Below the pieces are notes generated by a model that saw nothing but the letters and a program-made list of their open reading frames with translations, was not told the DNA's origin and did no database searches. Source: Bacillota bacterium (GTDB lineage: Bacteria; Bacillota_I; Bacilli_A; Izemoplasmatales; Hujiaoplasmataceae). From it: 64,000 nucleotides of DNA. The position numbers and the translations under genes are program-made. Location of the stretch: assembly GCA_018818595.1 (NCBI GenBank), contig JAHIRM010000026.1:1-64000 (forward strand), given 5' to 3'. Of the stretch, positions 52,782 to 62,219 are shown piece after piece; the stretch's first letter is position 1, and every line of letters starts with the position of its first letter.

Positions 52782-53501
52782 TTATCTTTTAAGATTTGTT
52801 GAAAATGTGTATCTTGATCCTATATAATAAGCTTCTACAAAATATAATGCCTTACCATTTTCAAGAAAAATATTAGCTTCCATATACAAAATAGCTGAAC
52901 CTTCAGGAATATCTAAAATCTTTGAGATATGTTTTGAAGCAGTGATGGCCTCCAAATCATATATTCCTTCAAATAAAGTTAGATTGTATTTTTTTTCATA
53001 TAATTGATACAATGAAGCATTTGGAGTTACATATTCTATGATGTCTGGACATAACTCTGGGTTAATAAATGTTTTTTCAAAACAAAGATTGGTTTTACCA
53101 TTTCTTCTGATTCTTTCAATATAATAACAATCTTTAGTGCTACCTAAATCAAGTTTGTCTTTAATTTTTTCATCTGCAAGCATTTTTTTTGCTTCTATTA
53201 CAACACTATTTGGTTTTCCTGCTTGATTATCAATGATTTCAGAAAAACTGGACATCGTTGATAGTTTATAGTCCGCCTTTGAAGATTTAACAAAAGTTCC
53301 GGTTCCTTTTACCTTATAAACATATCCTTCCACAAAAAGTCTTTCCATTGCTTTTCTAATGGTATGTCTACTTACGTTGTATATTGTCATTAAGTCAATT
53401 TCTCTTGGTAGCATTGAACCATATATATATTCTTTCGTAAGAATTTTACTTTTAAGATCTTCATATATTTGTTCATGTAAATAACGCATTTCATTGTACA
53501 T
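52782..53501 (-). CDS. GntR family regulator, HutC/UTRA type
   Basis: This is a regulator of 239 residues. The winged helix-turn-helix (residues about 8-72) contains LPREIDLMTIYNVSRHTIRKAMERLFVEGYVYKVKGTGTFV. A UTRA ligand-binding domain of the chorismate-lyase fold follows to the end; in this family it usually senses a phosphosugar or a related metabolite. AAGGAG eight bases upstream supports the start. It is divergent from the transporter/TIM-barrel operon. The intergenic region holds three related ATGT..ACAT-type palindromes, so it probably controls both sides. Confidence 0.93.
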   Translation of the reverse strand: MYNEMRYLHEQIYEDLKSKILTKEYIYGSMLPREIDLMTIYNVSRHTIRKAMERLFVEGYVYKVKGTGTFVKSSKADYKLSTMSSFSEIIDNQAGKPNSVVIEAKKMLADEKIKDKLDLGSTKDCYYIERIRRNGKTNLCFEKTFINPELCPDIIEYVTPNASLYQLYEKKYNLTLFEGIYDLEAITASKHISKILDIPEGSAILYMEANIFLENGKALYFVEAYYIGSRYTFSTNLKR

Positions 53502-53552
53502 AACATCAACTCCTTATTATTAAGTGTACCATTAAGTTTCAAAAAAATCCAA

Positions 53553-53566
53553 TATGTCCGTATAAA
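53553..53566. promoter_or_regulatory. Possible HutC operator near the regulator promoter
   Basis: TATGTCCGTATAAA resembles, in one orientation, the palindrome at 53647-53660 (half site TATGT). It lies upstream of the regulator gene. Confidence 0.4.
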
Positions 53567-53611
53567 TATCAAAAAATTTTAAGAAAAATGTAAAGCTTTT
53601 CAAAAAAGGGC

Positions 53612-53639
53612 TTGACATGTACGTACATAGTGCTAGAAT
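53612..53639 (+). promoter_or_regulatory. Promoter of the transporter/TIM-barrel operon
   Basis: TTGACA at 53612-53617 and TAGAAT at 53634-53639 have a 16-base spacer. Confidence 0.7.
53617..53628. promoter_or_regulatory. Operator palindrome in the promoter spacer
   Basis: ATGTACGTACAT is a perfect 12-base palindrome located between the -35 and -10 boxes. Binding of the HutC-type regulator here would block transcription. Confidence 0.65.
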
Positions 53640-53646
53640 ATAATTA

Positions 53647-53660
53647 TATGTATAGACATA
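53647..53660. promoter_or_regulatory. Operator palindrome behind the -10 box
   Basis: TATGTATAGACATA has five-base arms (TATGT, ACATA) around a four-base centre. Together with the first palindrome it forms a pair with centres about three helical turns apart. Confidence 0.6.
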
Positions 53661-53684
53661 CAAAAAAATCAAATGGAGGCTAAT

Positions 53685-55247
53685 ATGAAGAAAATTGCTG
53701 TAATTGGTAGTTCGGGCGGGAATTTATTTAGTTTGGGTGGGAAAGACCCCAACAAATTACTAGGAGAGATTCTAACTCAAGCAGATTCTGCGGGAATAAA
53801 GGTTAGTAATATTGTGTTTGTTGGTGCAACTTCATCAATGGACAGTATCAAAGCGTCTACAAAAGCTAGTTTATACGAAATTTCAAACGGAGAACTTGTA
53901 AACTCAGAATTAGTAGGTTTAAATGAAGCAAATGAATTAGCAAAACAAGCAGACAGTAAACTTAGTTTAGACATTCTAGCTGGTGAAGTAGATGGAATTA
54001 TTGTAATGAGTGCGGATGCAAAGGGCGTAAATTCTTTAAGTTTAGGCGCTGCTGCTGAGAAGAAAATTCCAATCACAGGTACAGGCGGAACATCAATGGC
54101 CTACATTCAATCTTTAGGAGCAAAAGTAATTTCTGTTTCTGGTACTACTGGTACTACAAACAGAACAAGAGCCATTGCTGCAATACAAAGTTTATCAAAA
54201 TTTTTTGGTATCAAGTATCACGCTGTCATTAAATCTTCTGGATCATCTAATAGCATAGATAATTCAAACATATTAAAAAGAATAAGCATTAGAGGCATTA
54301 TGCTTGCATCTATTCCAGGGTTTATTGCTATGGCTTTGGTACTAGCATTAAGTCAAATACCATTTTTATCAGGTCTTTATGGAATCTTTGATATACTAAT
54401 TCTTGCCTTACCTGTTTTAGTTGCTGTTATTGCTGCAAAACAAGTATCAGGATTAGATGAAGTTGGAATTGTTGCTGGGCTTGTTGCCGGTGTACTATCT
54501 GTTAATGGAGGAATCATTGGTGGAATCATCGGTGGAATCATTGCAGGTATTCTTGCAGCATTGTTTATAGAACAAGCCATAAAATGGAAAATACCTGGAA
54601 CAACCGCAAACATTATTGCTGGTGGTATTGCAGGTTTAGTCGCAGGCTTACTCGTCTTTTATTTAATCGCTCCAGTTGCCTTATGGGCAGGAGATGGAAT
54701 TAGATGGTTAATCGATTCTGCACTACAATTTAGTCCTGCGTTAGCTGGTTTAATTGCTGGATTATTAATCTGGCCCGCTATCATGGGTGGAGTATATCAT
54801 GCTGCAATATTGCCAATCGTATTAATTGAAATGGAAATCGAAGGAATGAGTTTCCTTGGAGCTGTAGATATGGTAGGTTTAGTAATGGTTTCAGCAGGTA
54901 TTACACTTGCAAACATTGTTTGGCCAAGAAGAAAAGATGATCGTTCTATTGCTGCTCCTGGTTTTGCTATTAATGTTGGCTTTGGTACATTTGTTGAGGC
55001 GGCGTATCCCTTTATGTTTTCAAACAAACTCATAATGGGAACAGCAATTGTTGCATCAGGAATTGGTGGATTATTTGTAGGCTTACTAGGCGTTAAAGGA
55101 ACTGCTTACGTTCCATCTGTTATTGCACCAGCGTTGTCAAATAATCCATTAGGATTTGCATTTTGTATGTTACTAGCTATGGCTATCGCTTTTGTGTTAA
55201 CCATGGTTGTAAATAGAATTGGACATAAAGAGGTGAAAGTTAAATGA
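53685..55247 (+). CDS. EIIC-like membrane transporter with N-terminal cytosolic domain
   Basis: This 520-residue protein has two parts. Residues 1-175 form a soluble Rossmann-like domain with Gly/Ser-rich loops (GSSGGNLFSLGGKD, TGTGGTSMA, SGTTGTTNRT) that I do not recognise. Residues about 195-515 have some ten hydrophobic segments with Gly-rich turns (GGIIGGIIGG, FIEQAIKWKIPGTTANII) that resemble the PTS EIIC_2 type of membrane domain. No EIIA or EIIB phosphorylation domain is evident, so it may transport without phosphorylation. I chose the ATG at 53685, because GGAGG is five bases upstream. It overlaps the next gene by four bases (ATGA). The divergent UTRA-type regulator suggests that the substrate or its product is a sugar derivative (inference). 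Confidence 0.7.
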   Translation: MKKIAVIGSSGGNLFSLGGKDPNKLLGEILTQADSAGIKVSNIVFVGATSSMDSIKASTKASLYEISNGELVNSELVGLNEANELAKQADSKLSLDILAGEVDGIIVMSADAKGVNSLSLGAAAEKKIPITGTGGTSMAYIQSLGAKVISVSGTTGTTNRTRAIAAIQSLSKFFGIKYHAVIKSSGSSNSIDNSNILKRISIRGIMLASIPGFIAMALVLALSQIPFLSGLYGIFDILILALPVLVAVIAAKQVSGLDEVGIVAGLVAGVLSVNGGIIGGIIGGIIAGILAALFIEQAIKWKIPGTTANIIAGGIAGLVAGLLVFYLIAPVALWAGDGIRWLIDSALQFSPALAGLIAGLLIWPAIMGGVYHAAILPIVLIEMEIEGMSFLGAVDMVGLVMVSAGITLANIVWPRRKDDRSIAAPGFAINVGFGTFVEAAYPFMFSNKLIMGTAIVASGIGGLFVGLLGVKGTAYVPSVIAPALSNNPLGFAFCMLLAMAIAFVLTMVVNRIGHKEVKVK

Positions 55248-56080
55248 TTGTAAATGACATGAAATTAAAGCTAGAAAAAGGTAGAAAGAAAGTATTAGAT
55301 GCTATTAAAGAACACAATGGAACTACTTTGTTAAGTACTGGAATCACAGGTGATGATGCTAGAATGGCAAAAGCGGCTGTTGATGCAGGAGCAAGACTAT
55401 TAGAACCAAACCATCCAGCATTAGCACTTGCAAGAGGTTATAAAGGCGTAAATAACATGGATGATGCTGAACAAGTAAGACATGAAATCAAGTTAGAACA
55501 AATGCTAGAAGCTGCTCATGGAGTAAGACAAGTGGTGGGAGAAAGCATCTTCATAACCATAGGTGTTCCAGGTGGATTTACTGAAGTGATGCCTGTCGTA
55601 TTATCAGACGAAGACTTTATCAATATCGCTAAATCAGGGGTTGATGGGCTGCACACTCATAAATCTAGTATAGAAGACTTAAAGGAATGGGTAACAAAAG
55701 CTCATAGTTTTGGATTATTAGTTGATGCTTATATCGGTATGCCAACAGATAAACATATCTTTGGTGTTCCAGCTGAAACTCCTTTAGAAGTTGCAAAAGT
55801 AGCTAAAGAAATGGAAGCGATTGGTGTTGACTTTATTGGAATGATGACTGGCATGAGTTATGAAGGCGTAAAGGGTGGAGAAATTCATCCATTTATGAAA
55901 GCAAGACTTGAAGCATTAGTTGGCGCTGTAAGCGTTCCAACAATTGCTGAAGGCGGAATTAACAAGACAAATTATAAAGCCTTTAAAGAGGTTGGAATCA
56001 ACATTTTAGTAATAGGAACCGCACTTGATAACATTGCTGCAAAAGCAATTCAAGCAGAAGTAAGAGAATTTATTAAATAG
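55244..56080 (+). CDS. TIM-barrel enzyme, possible phosphosugar epimerase or aldolase
   Basis: This 278-residue protein has the alternating pattern of a beta/alpha barrel: TTLLSTGITG, GARLLEPNHP, FITIGVPGGF, VDGLHTHKS, LLVDAYIGMP, VDFIGMMTG, VPTIAEGGI, INILVIGTAL. The last two strands form a phosphate-binding loop (IAEGGI, VIGTAL) like that of NanE-type epimerases, HisA/HisF and related enzymes. Lys, Glu and His candidates are present, but the exact reaction cannot be given. It overlaps the EIIC-like gene by four bases and is controlled from the same promoter, so it probably acts on the imported compound. A terminator follows. Confidence 0.75.
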   Translation: MIVNDMKLKLEKGRKKVLDAIKEHNGTTLLSTGITGDDARMAKAAVDAGARLLEPNHPALALARGYKGVNNMDDAEQVRHEIKLEQMLEAAHGVRQVVGESIFITIGVPGGFTEVMPVVLSDEDFINIAKSGVDGLHTHKSSIEDLKEWVTKAHSFGLLVDAYIGMPTDKHIFGVPAETPLEVAKVAKEMEAIGVDFIGMMTGMSYEGVKGGEIHPFMKARLEALVGAVSVPTIAEGGINKTNYKAFKEVGINILVIGTALDNIAAKAIQAEVREFIK

Positions 56081-56104
56081 TTTAAAATGAGAATCTAATT
56101 TATA

Positions 56105-56150
56105 TAAAAAAACAAGAGCCTAAATTTATAGAATTTGGGTTCTTGTTTTA
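56105..56150 (+). terminator. Terminator of the transporter/TIM-barrel operon
   Basis: AAACAAGA.CC.AAATT and AATTT.GG.TCTTGTTT form a long stem with T runs on both sides. Confidence 0.8.
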
Positions 56151-56211
56151 TATAAGTAAAATCTTCTTGAAAATTACACAAATATGTTTAAATTAAATTC
56201 GATTTTTAGAA

Positions 56212-57984
56212 TTAAGAATTAACGCTTGTTTGATAATATGTTGCCTGTGAATTAAATAACTCATAGTATTTTGAATTTTTTTGTTTCATTAAATTCTTAT
56301 GCGTATCAATTTTTTGTACTTTATGTTCATCAAGAATAATAATTCTGTCACTAAATACACAAGATGACATACGATGTGAAATATATATAGAAGTTCTATT
56401 TGCCACTAGCTCACTAAAGTGTTCATATATTTCAGCTTCAGCAAGTGGATCTAGAGCACTTGTAGGTTCATCTAGAATAATTAATGATGAGTTTTTATAA
56501 AACGCTCTTGCAATGGCTAACTTTTGCATTTCCCCACCGGACATCTCGATTCCAAACTCATGATATTGTTTGGAAAGATATGTGTCAATGCCATCATCTA
56601 AACTAGCAATTTTGTCATTCAAACCGGCTTGATTAATACAACGTAATACTTCTTCGCGGTTATTCGATTCCATATCAATATTTTCAAATAAAGTAAGAGC
56701 AAACAATTTAAAATCTTGAAATACAGCGGCAATTTGACTTAAGTATGAATTGTACTGATACTTTTGGATATCTATACCATTCCAGTAGATTGTACCAGAA
56801 GTTGGTTTGTATAAACGACAAATCAACTTTACCAATGTTGTTTTCCCCGCGCCATTCAAGCCAACAATACTTATCTTTTCACCTTTATCAATTGTAAATG
56901 AAATATCATTTAAAACAATGTTTTCTTGATTTGGATAATGAAATGATACATTTTCAAAACGCAATGAATTCATTACATTAGCAACTTCTCCTTCTTTATA
57001 AAGTTCTTCAGATTCTTTCAATTTCATCAATTCTACTAGTGGTCCCAGCATTTGAGATGATGTTTGAAATCTAAATATACTAGCTATAAAGCCACTTAAA
57101 GCTTCCGAAGTTTTAGTTGCGGCTGCTACTAAGAAAACAAATGTACTTATACCAAGGCTGAGAGCTATCGATTGAAATCCAACTAAACTATATATAGAAA
57201 CAATTTGAATAACACTAATAATTATGAATATACAACCATGAAAACCCTTCTTCAAGAAGTAGTTTATAAATACTTTATTTGTTTCCTTTAAGAAATAATT
57301 GTATTTATCAAACATCAAATCTGACAACGGGTAAATGCTAAAATCCTTGGCGCTTGAAACATCTGATACAATGACTTGATAATAATTAAATTTGCGATTA
57401 ATTGGTCCTAATTTTTGGGATATTAACACATTTTGCTTTGATGAGAATTTCGAGTTGATTGTATACAACACCAAAGTGCCAAAAATAATCAATAATATCC
57501 ATGGGTTAAATGTAATCAATACTGCAAACATGGAAAAAATAACGAGCAAATAATAGGCAATATCGGCAAAACTTGAAAAGAGATCATCCAGTGCATTAAA
57601 GTGTTCTATAGAGTATTTCGAGCGTTCAGAAAGATCTAAGTAATATGGGTCTTCTAGATGTTGGTAATCAATGTTCATTAGCTTGAGGTTGATTGATTGA
57701 TATACTTTTTGCTCTATTTCAACTTTTTTGATTTCCAGTACACTAACAAGCTTTTTTTCTAGTAGACTGAGCAGTAACTCGGCTCCTAAAACGATTAATA
57801 TCATCTGGAGTGATATCATATAGTCATTTGCAATTAAACCATCAATGATTAATTTAAGACCATATACTCCAATCAATATTTTTCCTGTTCTAATAATCGC
57901 TTGTGCAAAAATCACAAGATAAAATGTTTTCGATATTTTATTGGTAAACTTGAAAATATTATATGCTGTTTTGAATTGTTTCAT
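56212..57984 (-). CDS. ABC exporter half-transporter, second gene
   Basis: This is a type I exporter-like protein of 590 residues: six transmembrane segments (residues about 15-330), then the nucleotide-binding domain. Walker A is GLNGAGKTT, the signature is MSGGEMQK (variant of LSGGQ), Walker B is [13 protein letters not shown] and the switch His is in YISHRMSS. Catalytic residues look intact. It overlaps the preceding ABC gene by 26 bases, with AAGGAG nine bases before its ATG, so the two proteins very probably form a heterodimer. The substrate is unknown. No peptide precursor gene is seen beside it. Confidence 0.92.
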   Translation of the reverse strand: MKQFKTAYNIFKFTNKISKTFYLVIFAQAIIRTGKILIGVYGLKLIIDGLIANDYMISLQMILIVLGAELLLSLLEKKLVSVLEIKKVEIEQKVYQSINLKLMNIDYQHLEDPYYLDLSERSKYSIEHFNALDDLFSSFADIAYYLLVIFSMFAVLITFNPWILLIIFGTLVLYTINSKFSSKQNVLISQKLGPINRKFNYYQVIVSDVSSAKDFSIYPLSDLMFDKYNYFLKETNKVFINYFLKKGFHGCIFIIISVIQIVSIYSLVGFQSIALSLGISTFVFLVAAATKTSEALSGFIASIFRFQTSSQMLGPLVELMKLKESEELYKEGEVANVMNSLRFENVSFHYPNQENIVLNDISFTIDKGEKISIVGLNGAGKTTLVKLICRLYKPTSGTIYWNGIDIQKYQYNSYLSQIAAVFQDFKLFALTLFENIDMESNNREEVLRCINQAGLNDKIASLDDGIDTYLSKQYHEFGIEMSGGEMQKLAIARAFYKNSSLIILDEPTSALDPLAEAEIYEHFSELVANRTSIYISHRMSSCVFSDRIIILDEHKVQKIDTHKNLMKQKNSKYYELFNSQATYYQTSVNS

Positions 57985-59788
57985 GTTTTTCAGCTCCTTC
58001 TTGATAATATCTACCTTGCGTTATGAACATTGTTTTGTATATCCCATTTTCTTTATTCATTAGTTCTTCATGGGGTCCATATTCAAGAAGCTTACCATTC
58101 TCTAACAAAGCAACATTATCACAAAATTTAGTGGACGCTAAACGGTGAGATATAATCACTGCTGTTCGATTGTTTATCAGGGTTTTAAAATTCTCGTATA
58201 TTTCTTTTTCAGCAATTGCATCCAGTGAAGCTGTTGGTTCATCAAGAATTATAATTGAAGTATCTTCTTTATATAAAGCTCTTGCAATCGATAATTTTTG
58301 TTTTTCTCCACCACTTAATTCAGTTCCACTAGGATCAATGACTTTTAGTAATTCATGGTGTTCTTTCTGTGGCATGGATTGAATCTTATCATATAGCCCT
58401 ACAAGTTTTAATGCATTCATAGCCTTCTCGTGTTCTATAGTGTCCTTACTTAATCCAACAATGTTTTCAAGAATGGATGCCGCATATACTAAAACCTCTT
58501 GAAATATAACGGCCAATCTATTGCGATAATAGTTTAAATCAATTGTTTTTAAATCAACACCATTAATCAAAATAGTTCCTTTTGTTGGCTCATAAAAGCC
58601 ACTAAGCAATTTCACTAATGTGGTCTTCCCAGAACCATTTGTACCTACTAAAGCTAACCGCTCACCAGAACTTACTTTTAAGTTTATATTCTCAAGAACA
58701 TACTTTTCAGAATTTGGATACTTAAAACTAACATTGATTAATTCTATAGAAACTTTTTCTAGATCAATCGTAGTTCCAACTTGTTTGGGAAAGTACTCAT
58801 CACTTTCAAGAAATGCCATATATTCACTTGTATAACTTGTATCCTCTTTAATTTTTGCCAATAACGTAAACATTTTTTGTAATCCTAAAGTAATAGCAAG
58901 CGTTGCCCATATCGTTGATGAAACTTGCCCAATTGAAATTTCCCCACTCATATATGCATTTGCAGTTAGCAAATACGTTAATCCGTTGGTTATTGTGATA
59001 AAGAATATTCCTGGAATTGTAAACCTAAATCCAATAATATTGAGCTTTTTAAATAATCTTGTATATATATTAGACTTCTCTTGATGATTTGCATGAAACT
59101 GTTTTTGAATTTGGTTGATTCTTATGTCTTTTCCATAAGAAAAATCGTGTCCTGTGCAAAAAAAGTACTCTGCTTTTCGCTCCCTTTCACGAAGTTCATC
59201 TCGATTCTCAAATTTGTATTTCTTACCTTTTAGATCAAACTGATATTGTAGGAATGATAACACAAGAGCAACTACCACAATTAAAGGACGAAACAGACCT
59301 AACAATATTATTAGTCCAATTACTGATAATATTTCTGGCAACAAAGCAAATACACTTCTTAATGTTCCCTCATAACCACTATCGTTATTCCCAATTGCTG
59401 CCCAAAGTGCAGTTGATCTTTTTGCTTGAAATGTCGGATCTTCTAAATAACGATATGATACATGTCGATATTTTTTAAAAAATATTCCACCTTGTAAATT
59501 ATGGATTGCCATAGCATTACCACTAAAAATGTTTTGTGTTATTGTTGACACTACCATTAAAATAAGCATTGAAAATCCATATATAGAAATCCACAAAAAT
59601 AAATTGTTTGTGTTTTGAATCACAATCGCATCGATAATGTATCTTGGAAATAATACAGTAACAATTGTTAAAATTCCTTTAGATAAAGCAAACAAGATAA
59701 AAATATAAAATAAAAAACTCGAATTTTCTTGTTTAATTCCTCTTACATGAAATTTTAATACTTCCCAAATTGAATATTTTGTTTTCAT
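57959..59788 (-). CDS. ABC exporter half-transporter, first gene
   Basis: This is a type I exporter-like protein of 609 residues, with six transmembrane segments (about 20-330) followed by the nucleotide-binding domain. Walker A is GTNGSGKTT, the signature is LSGGEKQK, Walker B is [13 protein letters not shown] and the switch His is in IISHRLAS. Both partners have complete catalytic motifs, so neither site is obviously degenerate. AAGGATGG before the ATG supports the start. It is the first gene of the two-gene exporter operon. The substrate is unknown; drug, lipid or peptide export are all possible. Confidence 0.92.
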   Translation of the reverse strand: MKTKYSIWEVLKFHVRGIKQENSSFLFYIFILFALSKGILTIVTVLFPRYIIDAIVIQNTNNLFLWISIYGFSMLILMVVSTITQNIFSGNAMAIHNLQGGIFFKKYRHVSYRYLEDPTFQAKRSTALWAAIGNNDSGYEGTLRSVFALLPEILSVIGLIILLGLFRPLIVVVALVLSFLQYQFDLKGKKYKFENRDELRERERKAEYFFCTGHDFSYGKDIRINQIQKQFHANHQEKSNIYTRLFKKLNIIGFRFTIPGIFFITITNGLTYLLTANAYMSGEISIGQVSSTIWATLAITLGLQKMFTLLAKIKEDTSYTSEYMAFLESDEYFPKQVGTTIDLEKVSIELINVSFKYPNSEKYVLENINLKVSSGERLALVGTNGSGKTTLVKLLSGFYEPTKGTILINGVDLKTIDLNYYRNRLAVIFQEVLVYAASILENIVGLSKDTIEHEKAMNALKLVGLYDKIQSMPQKEHHELLKVIDPSGTELSGGEKQKLSIARALYKEDTSIIILDEPTASLDAIAEKEIYENFKTLINNRTAVIISHRLASTKFCDNVALLENGKLLEYGPHEELMNKENGIYKTMFITQGRYYQEGAEKHETIQNSI

Positions 59789-59951
59789 AGTATACCATCC
59801 TTAACTAACTTTATTTTATTACAACCCACAAAAATAAACAATCAACCTGTAGTTGCATTAACTCATATCCTTACAATTAGAAAAATTGATGTATATATTA
59901 GAGGTAAATCAAGGATGATTTTCGATTTTATTTAGAATGAAAAAATGAAAA

Positions 59952-60003
59952 ACAAAAAACCGAAGATATTGTAGTAAAAGAAAATACTACAAAACTTCGG
60001 TTA
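59952..60003 (-). terminator. Terminator of the small membrane protein gene
   Basis: AACCGAAG..TGTAGTA pairs with TACTACA..CTTCGGTT. On the minus strand TTTTTTGTTTTT follows. Confidence 0.8.
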
Positions 60004-60041
60004 CCTGTAAATTTGTGTTTTACTCTCTTGCTATGCCTTGT

Positions 60042-60383
60042 TTAGTGTTTATGGTTGGAAAACACAAGCAAAGCACCGGCGGTCAACATTGGAACTTCTA
60101 CAATTAAGATTGTAATCCATTTTTCTTCGATATCACGGTAAAACTTAAATAAGAAAAATAATCCAACTGCGCCAACTAGAATAATGATTCCAAGTAATAA
60201 TTCTTTGTTCCAAAGTATAAATGTCAATGCTATCAATATAACACCTGGTGAGGAATTCATTAGAAATTCCACCATCATATTCCAAACAGAATCCGTGCCA
60301 TCAAAAGAATCGAAAGCCATGAAAATGAAGAACCCTCCAAGCAATAACATGAATATTTTGCATACTTTAACGGCAATTTTCAT
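60042..60383 (-). CDS. Small four-TM membrane protein (DUF7670-like)
   Basis: This 113-residue protein has four hydrophobic segments (about residues 6-26, 40-60, 63-80, 90-107) with short loops and resembles the small membrane proteins annotated as DUF7670. The function is unknown. I chose the ATG at 60383, because AGGAGG is seven bases upstream. A near-perfect promoter lies at 60406-60434. It is monocistronic, followed by a strong hairpin. Confidence 0.72.
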   Translation of the reverse strand: MKIAVKVCKIFMLLLGGFFIFMAFDSFDGTDSVWNMMVEFLMNSSPGVILIALTFILWNKELLLGIIILVGAVGLFFLFKFYRDIEEKWITILIVEVPMLTAGALLVFSNHKH

Positions 60384-60405
60384 AAAGACACCTCCTATAT
60401 GTTTT

Positions 60406-60434
60406 ATTATAATACCACAAGACAAAAAATTCAA
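60406..60434 (-). promoter_or_regulatory. Promoter of the small membrane protein gene
   Basis: On the minus strand, TTGAAT (60434-60429) and TATAAT (60411-60406) have a 17-base spacer. Confidence 0.75.
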
Positions 60435-60524
60435 GGAGGGGTGTCTTTTTGTTACATCTTGGCTTTATTTAGTATACTAGCTAAATTTCAGTTAATAATA
60501 CTGTGATTCAAAAAATATAATAAT

Positions 60525-60560
60525 ATTTCACTTCACCGATTTTAAACGGTGAAGATATTT
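60525..60560 (-). terminator. Hairpin behind the first XRE-membrane gene
   Basis: CTTCACCG (60531-60538) and CGGTGAAG (60547-60554) form an eight-base stem. T-rich sequence lies on both sides, weaker on the minus strand. Confidence 0.5.
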
Positions 60561-60595
60561 TTTAGTTCAAAAACCCATGCATTTCCAGTGTGGAA

Positions 60596-61840
60596 TTATA
60601 TTTGGACAGTTTCAGAGTTTTTTCTTCTTAACTTTCGAACAAGAATTACAACAAAACCTGCATAAATCCAAACTTGAAACAAGTTGATGAAAATATATCC
60701 ATATAGTTCAAATTCCAATTGAACATCGTTAATATCAAACCAATAAGCCGTTGCGGTAGAATCATCAATATCAAAATTGCTATAACCAAAGGGCCCCAAA
60801 AAGTCTTCAAAATATTCCAACCTAATAGTTAGCTCATAATCTGTGGGTGAAGTAAAATGGTAGTACACGTAAGGAACACTTGCATTTTCATAAGGTAGCA
60901 TGACAATATTATACACTTCTAAAGGAGGAATGCCTTGAGAAGCTGATTCTTCTAAAAGCCAAAACAAACGCATTGTATAATACCTGTCTTCTTGTGTTTC
61001 AATCTGATAGGTTGACATTACAACTCCACTCCAGTCCATTTTAATTGCAACATCTCTCGCAGAAAAGACTTTTAGTATAATAAAAGGAACTAGAGTGATA
61101 AGAAGAAAGCTTGCTAGAAAAATTCTACTGATACGAGATAGTCGAACATTAAATGAAAACTTCACAAAAAATCGAACGATACCATAAATAACTAATGTAT
61201 AGATAAAAGCTATGGCTAATGCTGGAGATATCGCTGAATAGAAAAATGCGTTCAAAGACGGATCAATCCATGATGCATTTTTCAAAAAAGAAAAAATAGC
61301 TAACCACAGTGCAATTCCAAGAAGAAAGAAACTAGAAAATAACACTATACGGAAGAATGATTTATAGGTATCATTTCCCTCAACTTCAATGAGTTGATAA
61401 CGTACACGAACAAGGTTAAACACTTGGATTAAGATAGATAAAAGAATGAATCCAAGTGTTATTATGATTGAAATGCTTCTAGAATTTGTTAAACTATCAG
61501 TCACAAAAAATGTTAACCCACCAAGTAGCAATATCCCAAAACAAAGTATCATATGGTTAAAGTATTGATGCTTACTCTTTTGTATGATGTATTGAAATCT
61601 TTCAATGGGTTTATCATCATTCTTCTGCATCTTTATAGATCCTCGAAGAATATCATCTACTGAAACATTATAAATATTTGAGAGCATCAAAAGAGTCGAC
61701 ATTTCAGGTATCCCAAGTCCATTTTCCCACTTACTGACAGTTTTATTGGAAACATTCAACATATCCGCTAACTCAAGTTGGGTTAATCCTTTGCTCTTTC
61801 TAAGTGACTGTAAAAAAATTCCTATTTCATTCATGTTCAT
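60596..61840 (-). CDS. XRE-type regulator with membrane domain, copy 1
   Basis: The N-terminal helix-turn-helix of the XRE/Cro type (residues about 5-62: LTQLELADMLNVSNKTVSKWENGLGIPEMSTLLMLSNIYNVS) is followed by five to six transmembrane segments (about 100-275). An extracytoplasmic domain (about 275-385) and a last TM segment near the C-terminus complete the protein. It would be a membrane-tethered one-component regulator that senses an extracellular or membrane signal (inference). I chose the ATG at 61840, because GGGAGG is seven bases upstream. It lies next to a second protein of the same plan but low sequence similarity outside the HTH. Confidence 0.88.
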   Translation of the reverse strand: MNMNEIGIFLQSLRKSKGLTQLELADMLNVSNKTVSKWENGLGIPEMSTLLMLSNIYNVSVDDILRGSIKMQKNDDKPIERFQYIIQKSKHQYFNHMILCFGILLLGGLTFFVTDSLTNSRSISIIITLGFILLSILIQVFNLVRVRYQLIEVEGNDTYKSFFRIVLFSSFFLLGIALWLAIFSFLKNASWIDPSLNAFFYSAISPALAIAFIYTLVIYGIVRFFVKFSFNVRLSRISRIFLASFLLITLVPFIILKVFSARDVAIKMDWSGVVMSTYQIETQEDRYYTMRLFWLLEESASQGIPPLEVYNIVMLPYENASVPYVYYHFTSPTDYELTIRLEYFEDFLGPFGYSNFDIDDSTATAYWFDINDVQLEFELYGYIFINLFQVWIYAGFVVILVRKLRRKNSETVQI

Positions 61841-62092
61841 ATTAGCACCTCCCAATAGTATAATACCTTTTAGTAGATAGAATTCAAACCACTCTATGTG
61901 CGACTTTGCTCTACGTTATAGTGGAATTATCAACTTATTTAAAATTATAACACATTCACTTTTGATATTATTGAAATTGTTGCAAGATAAATTGTTTTTG
62001 TCTGAGTCGCAATCATTTAACTAATTTGTTGTAAATTCTCAAAAATATATTCGAAAAAACTCCATAAAATGATATTTTTCTCCAAACAAAAA

Positions 62093-62137
62093 ACCGAGGT
62101 TATTTATGAAGCATATGAAATACTACATCGTCCTCGG
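62093..62137 (-). terminator. Distal terminator behind the second XRE-membrane gene
   Basis: CCGAGG (62094-62099) pairs with CCTCGG (62132-62137) around an AT-rich interior. TTTTTTGTTTGG follows on the minus strand. It resembles the hairpins at 59952-60003 and 63684-63727. Confidence 0.6.
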
Positions 62138-62163
62138 GTTGCGGGCTGAACTAGCTTTATAAA

Positions 62164-62187
62164 TAGAGCGCTATTTTCAGCGCTCTA
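62164..62187 (-). terminator. Proximal hairpin behind the second XRE-membrane gene
   Basis: TAGAGCGCT and AGCGCTCTA form a perfect nine-base-pair stem with a six-base loop. The T run behind it is weak. Confidence 0.6.
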
Positions 62188-62219
62188 CTATTATTTAATT
62201 ACTAGATTTTTCTATCTGA

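Larger units (their letters stand above)
61841..62219. other. Intergenic region between the two XRE-membrane genes
   Basis: No gene is seen in this 379-base stretch. It holds upstream sequence of the left gene and two tandem hairpins behind the right one (62093-62137 and 62164-62187), listed separately. Confidence 0.55.

Noticed and set aside
56212-59788. Heterodimeric exporter with one degenerate ATP site
   Set aside because: Both nucleotide-binding domains keep complete Walker A, Walker B, signature and switch His motifs.
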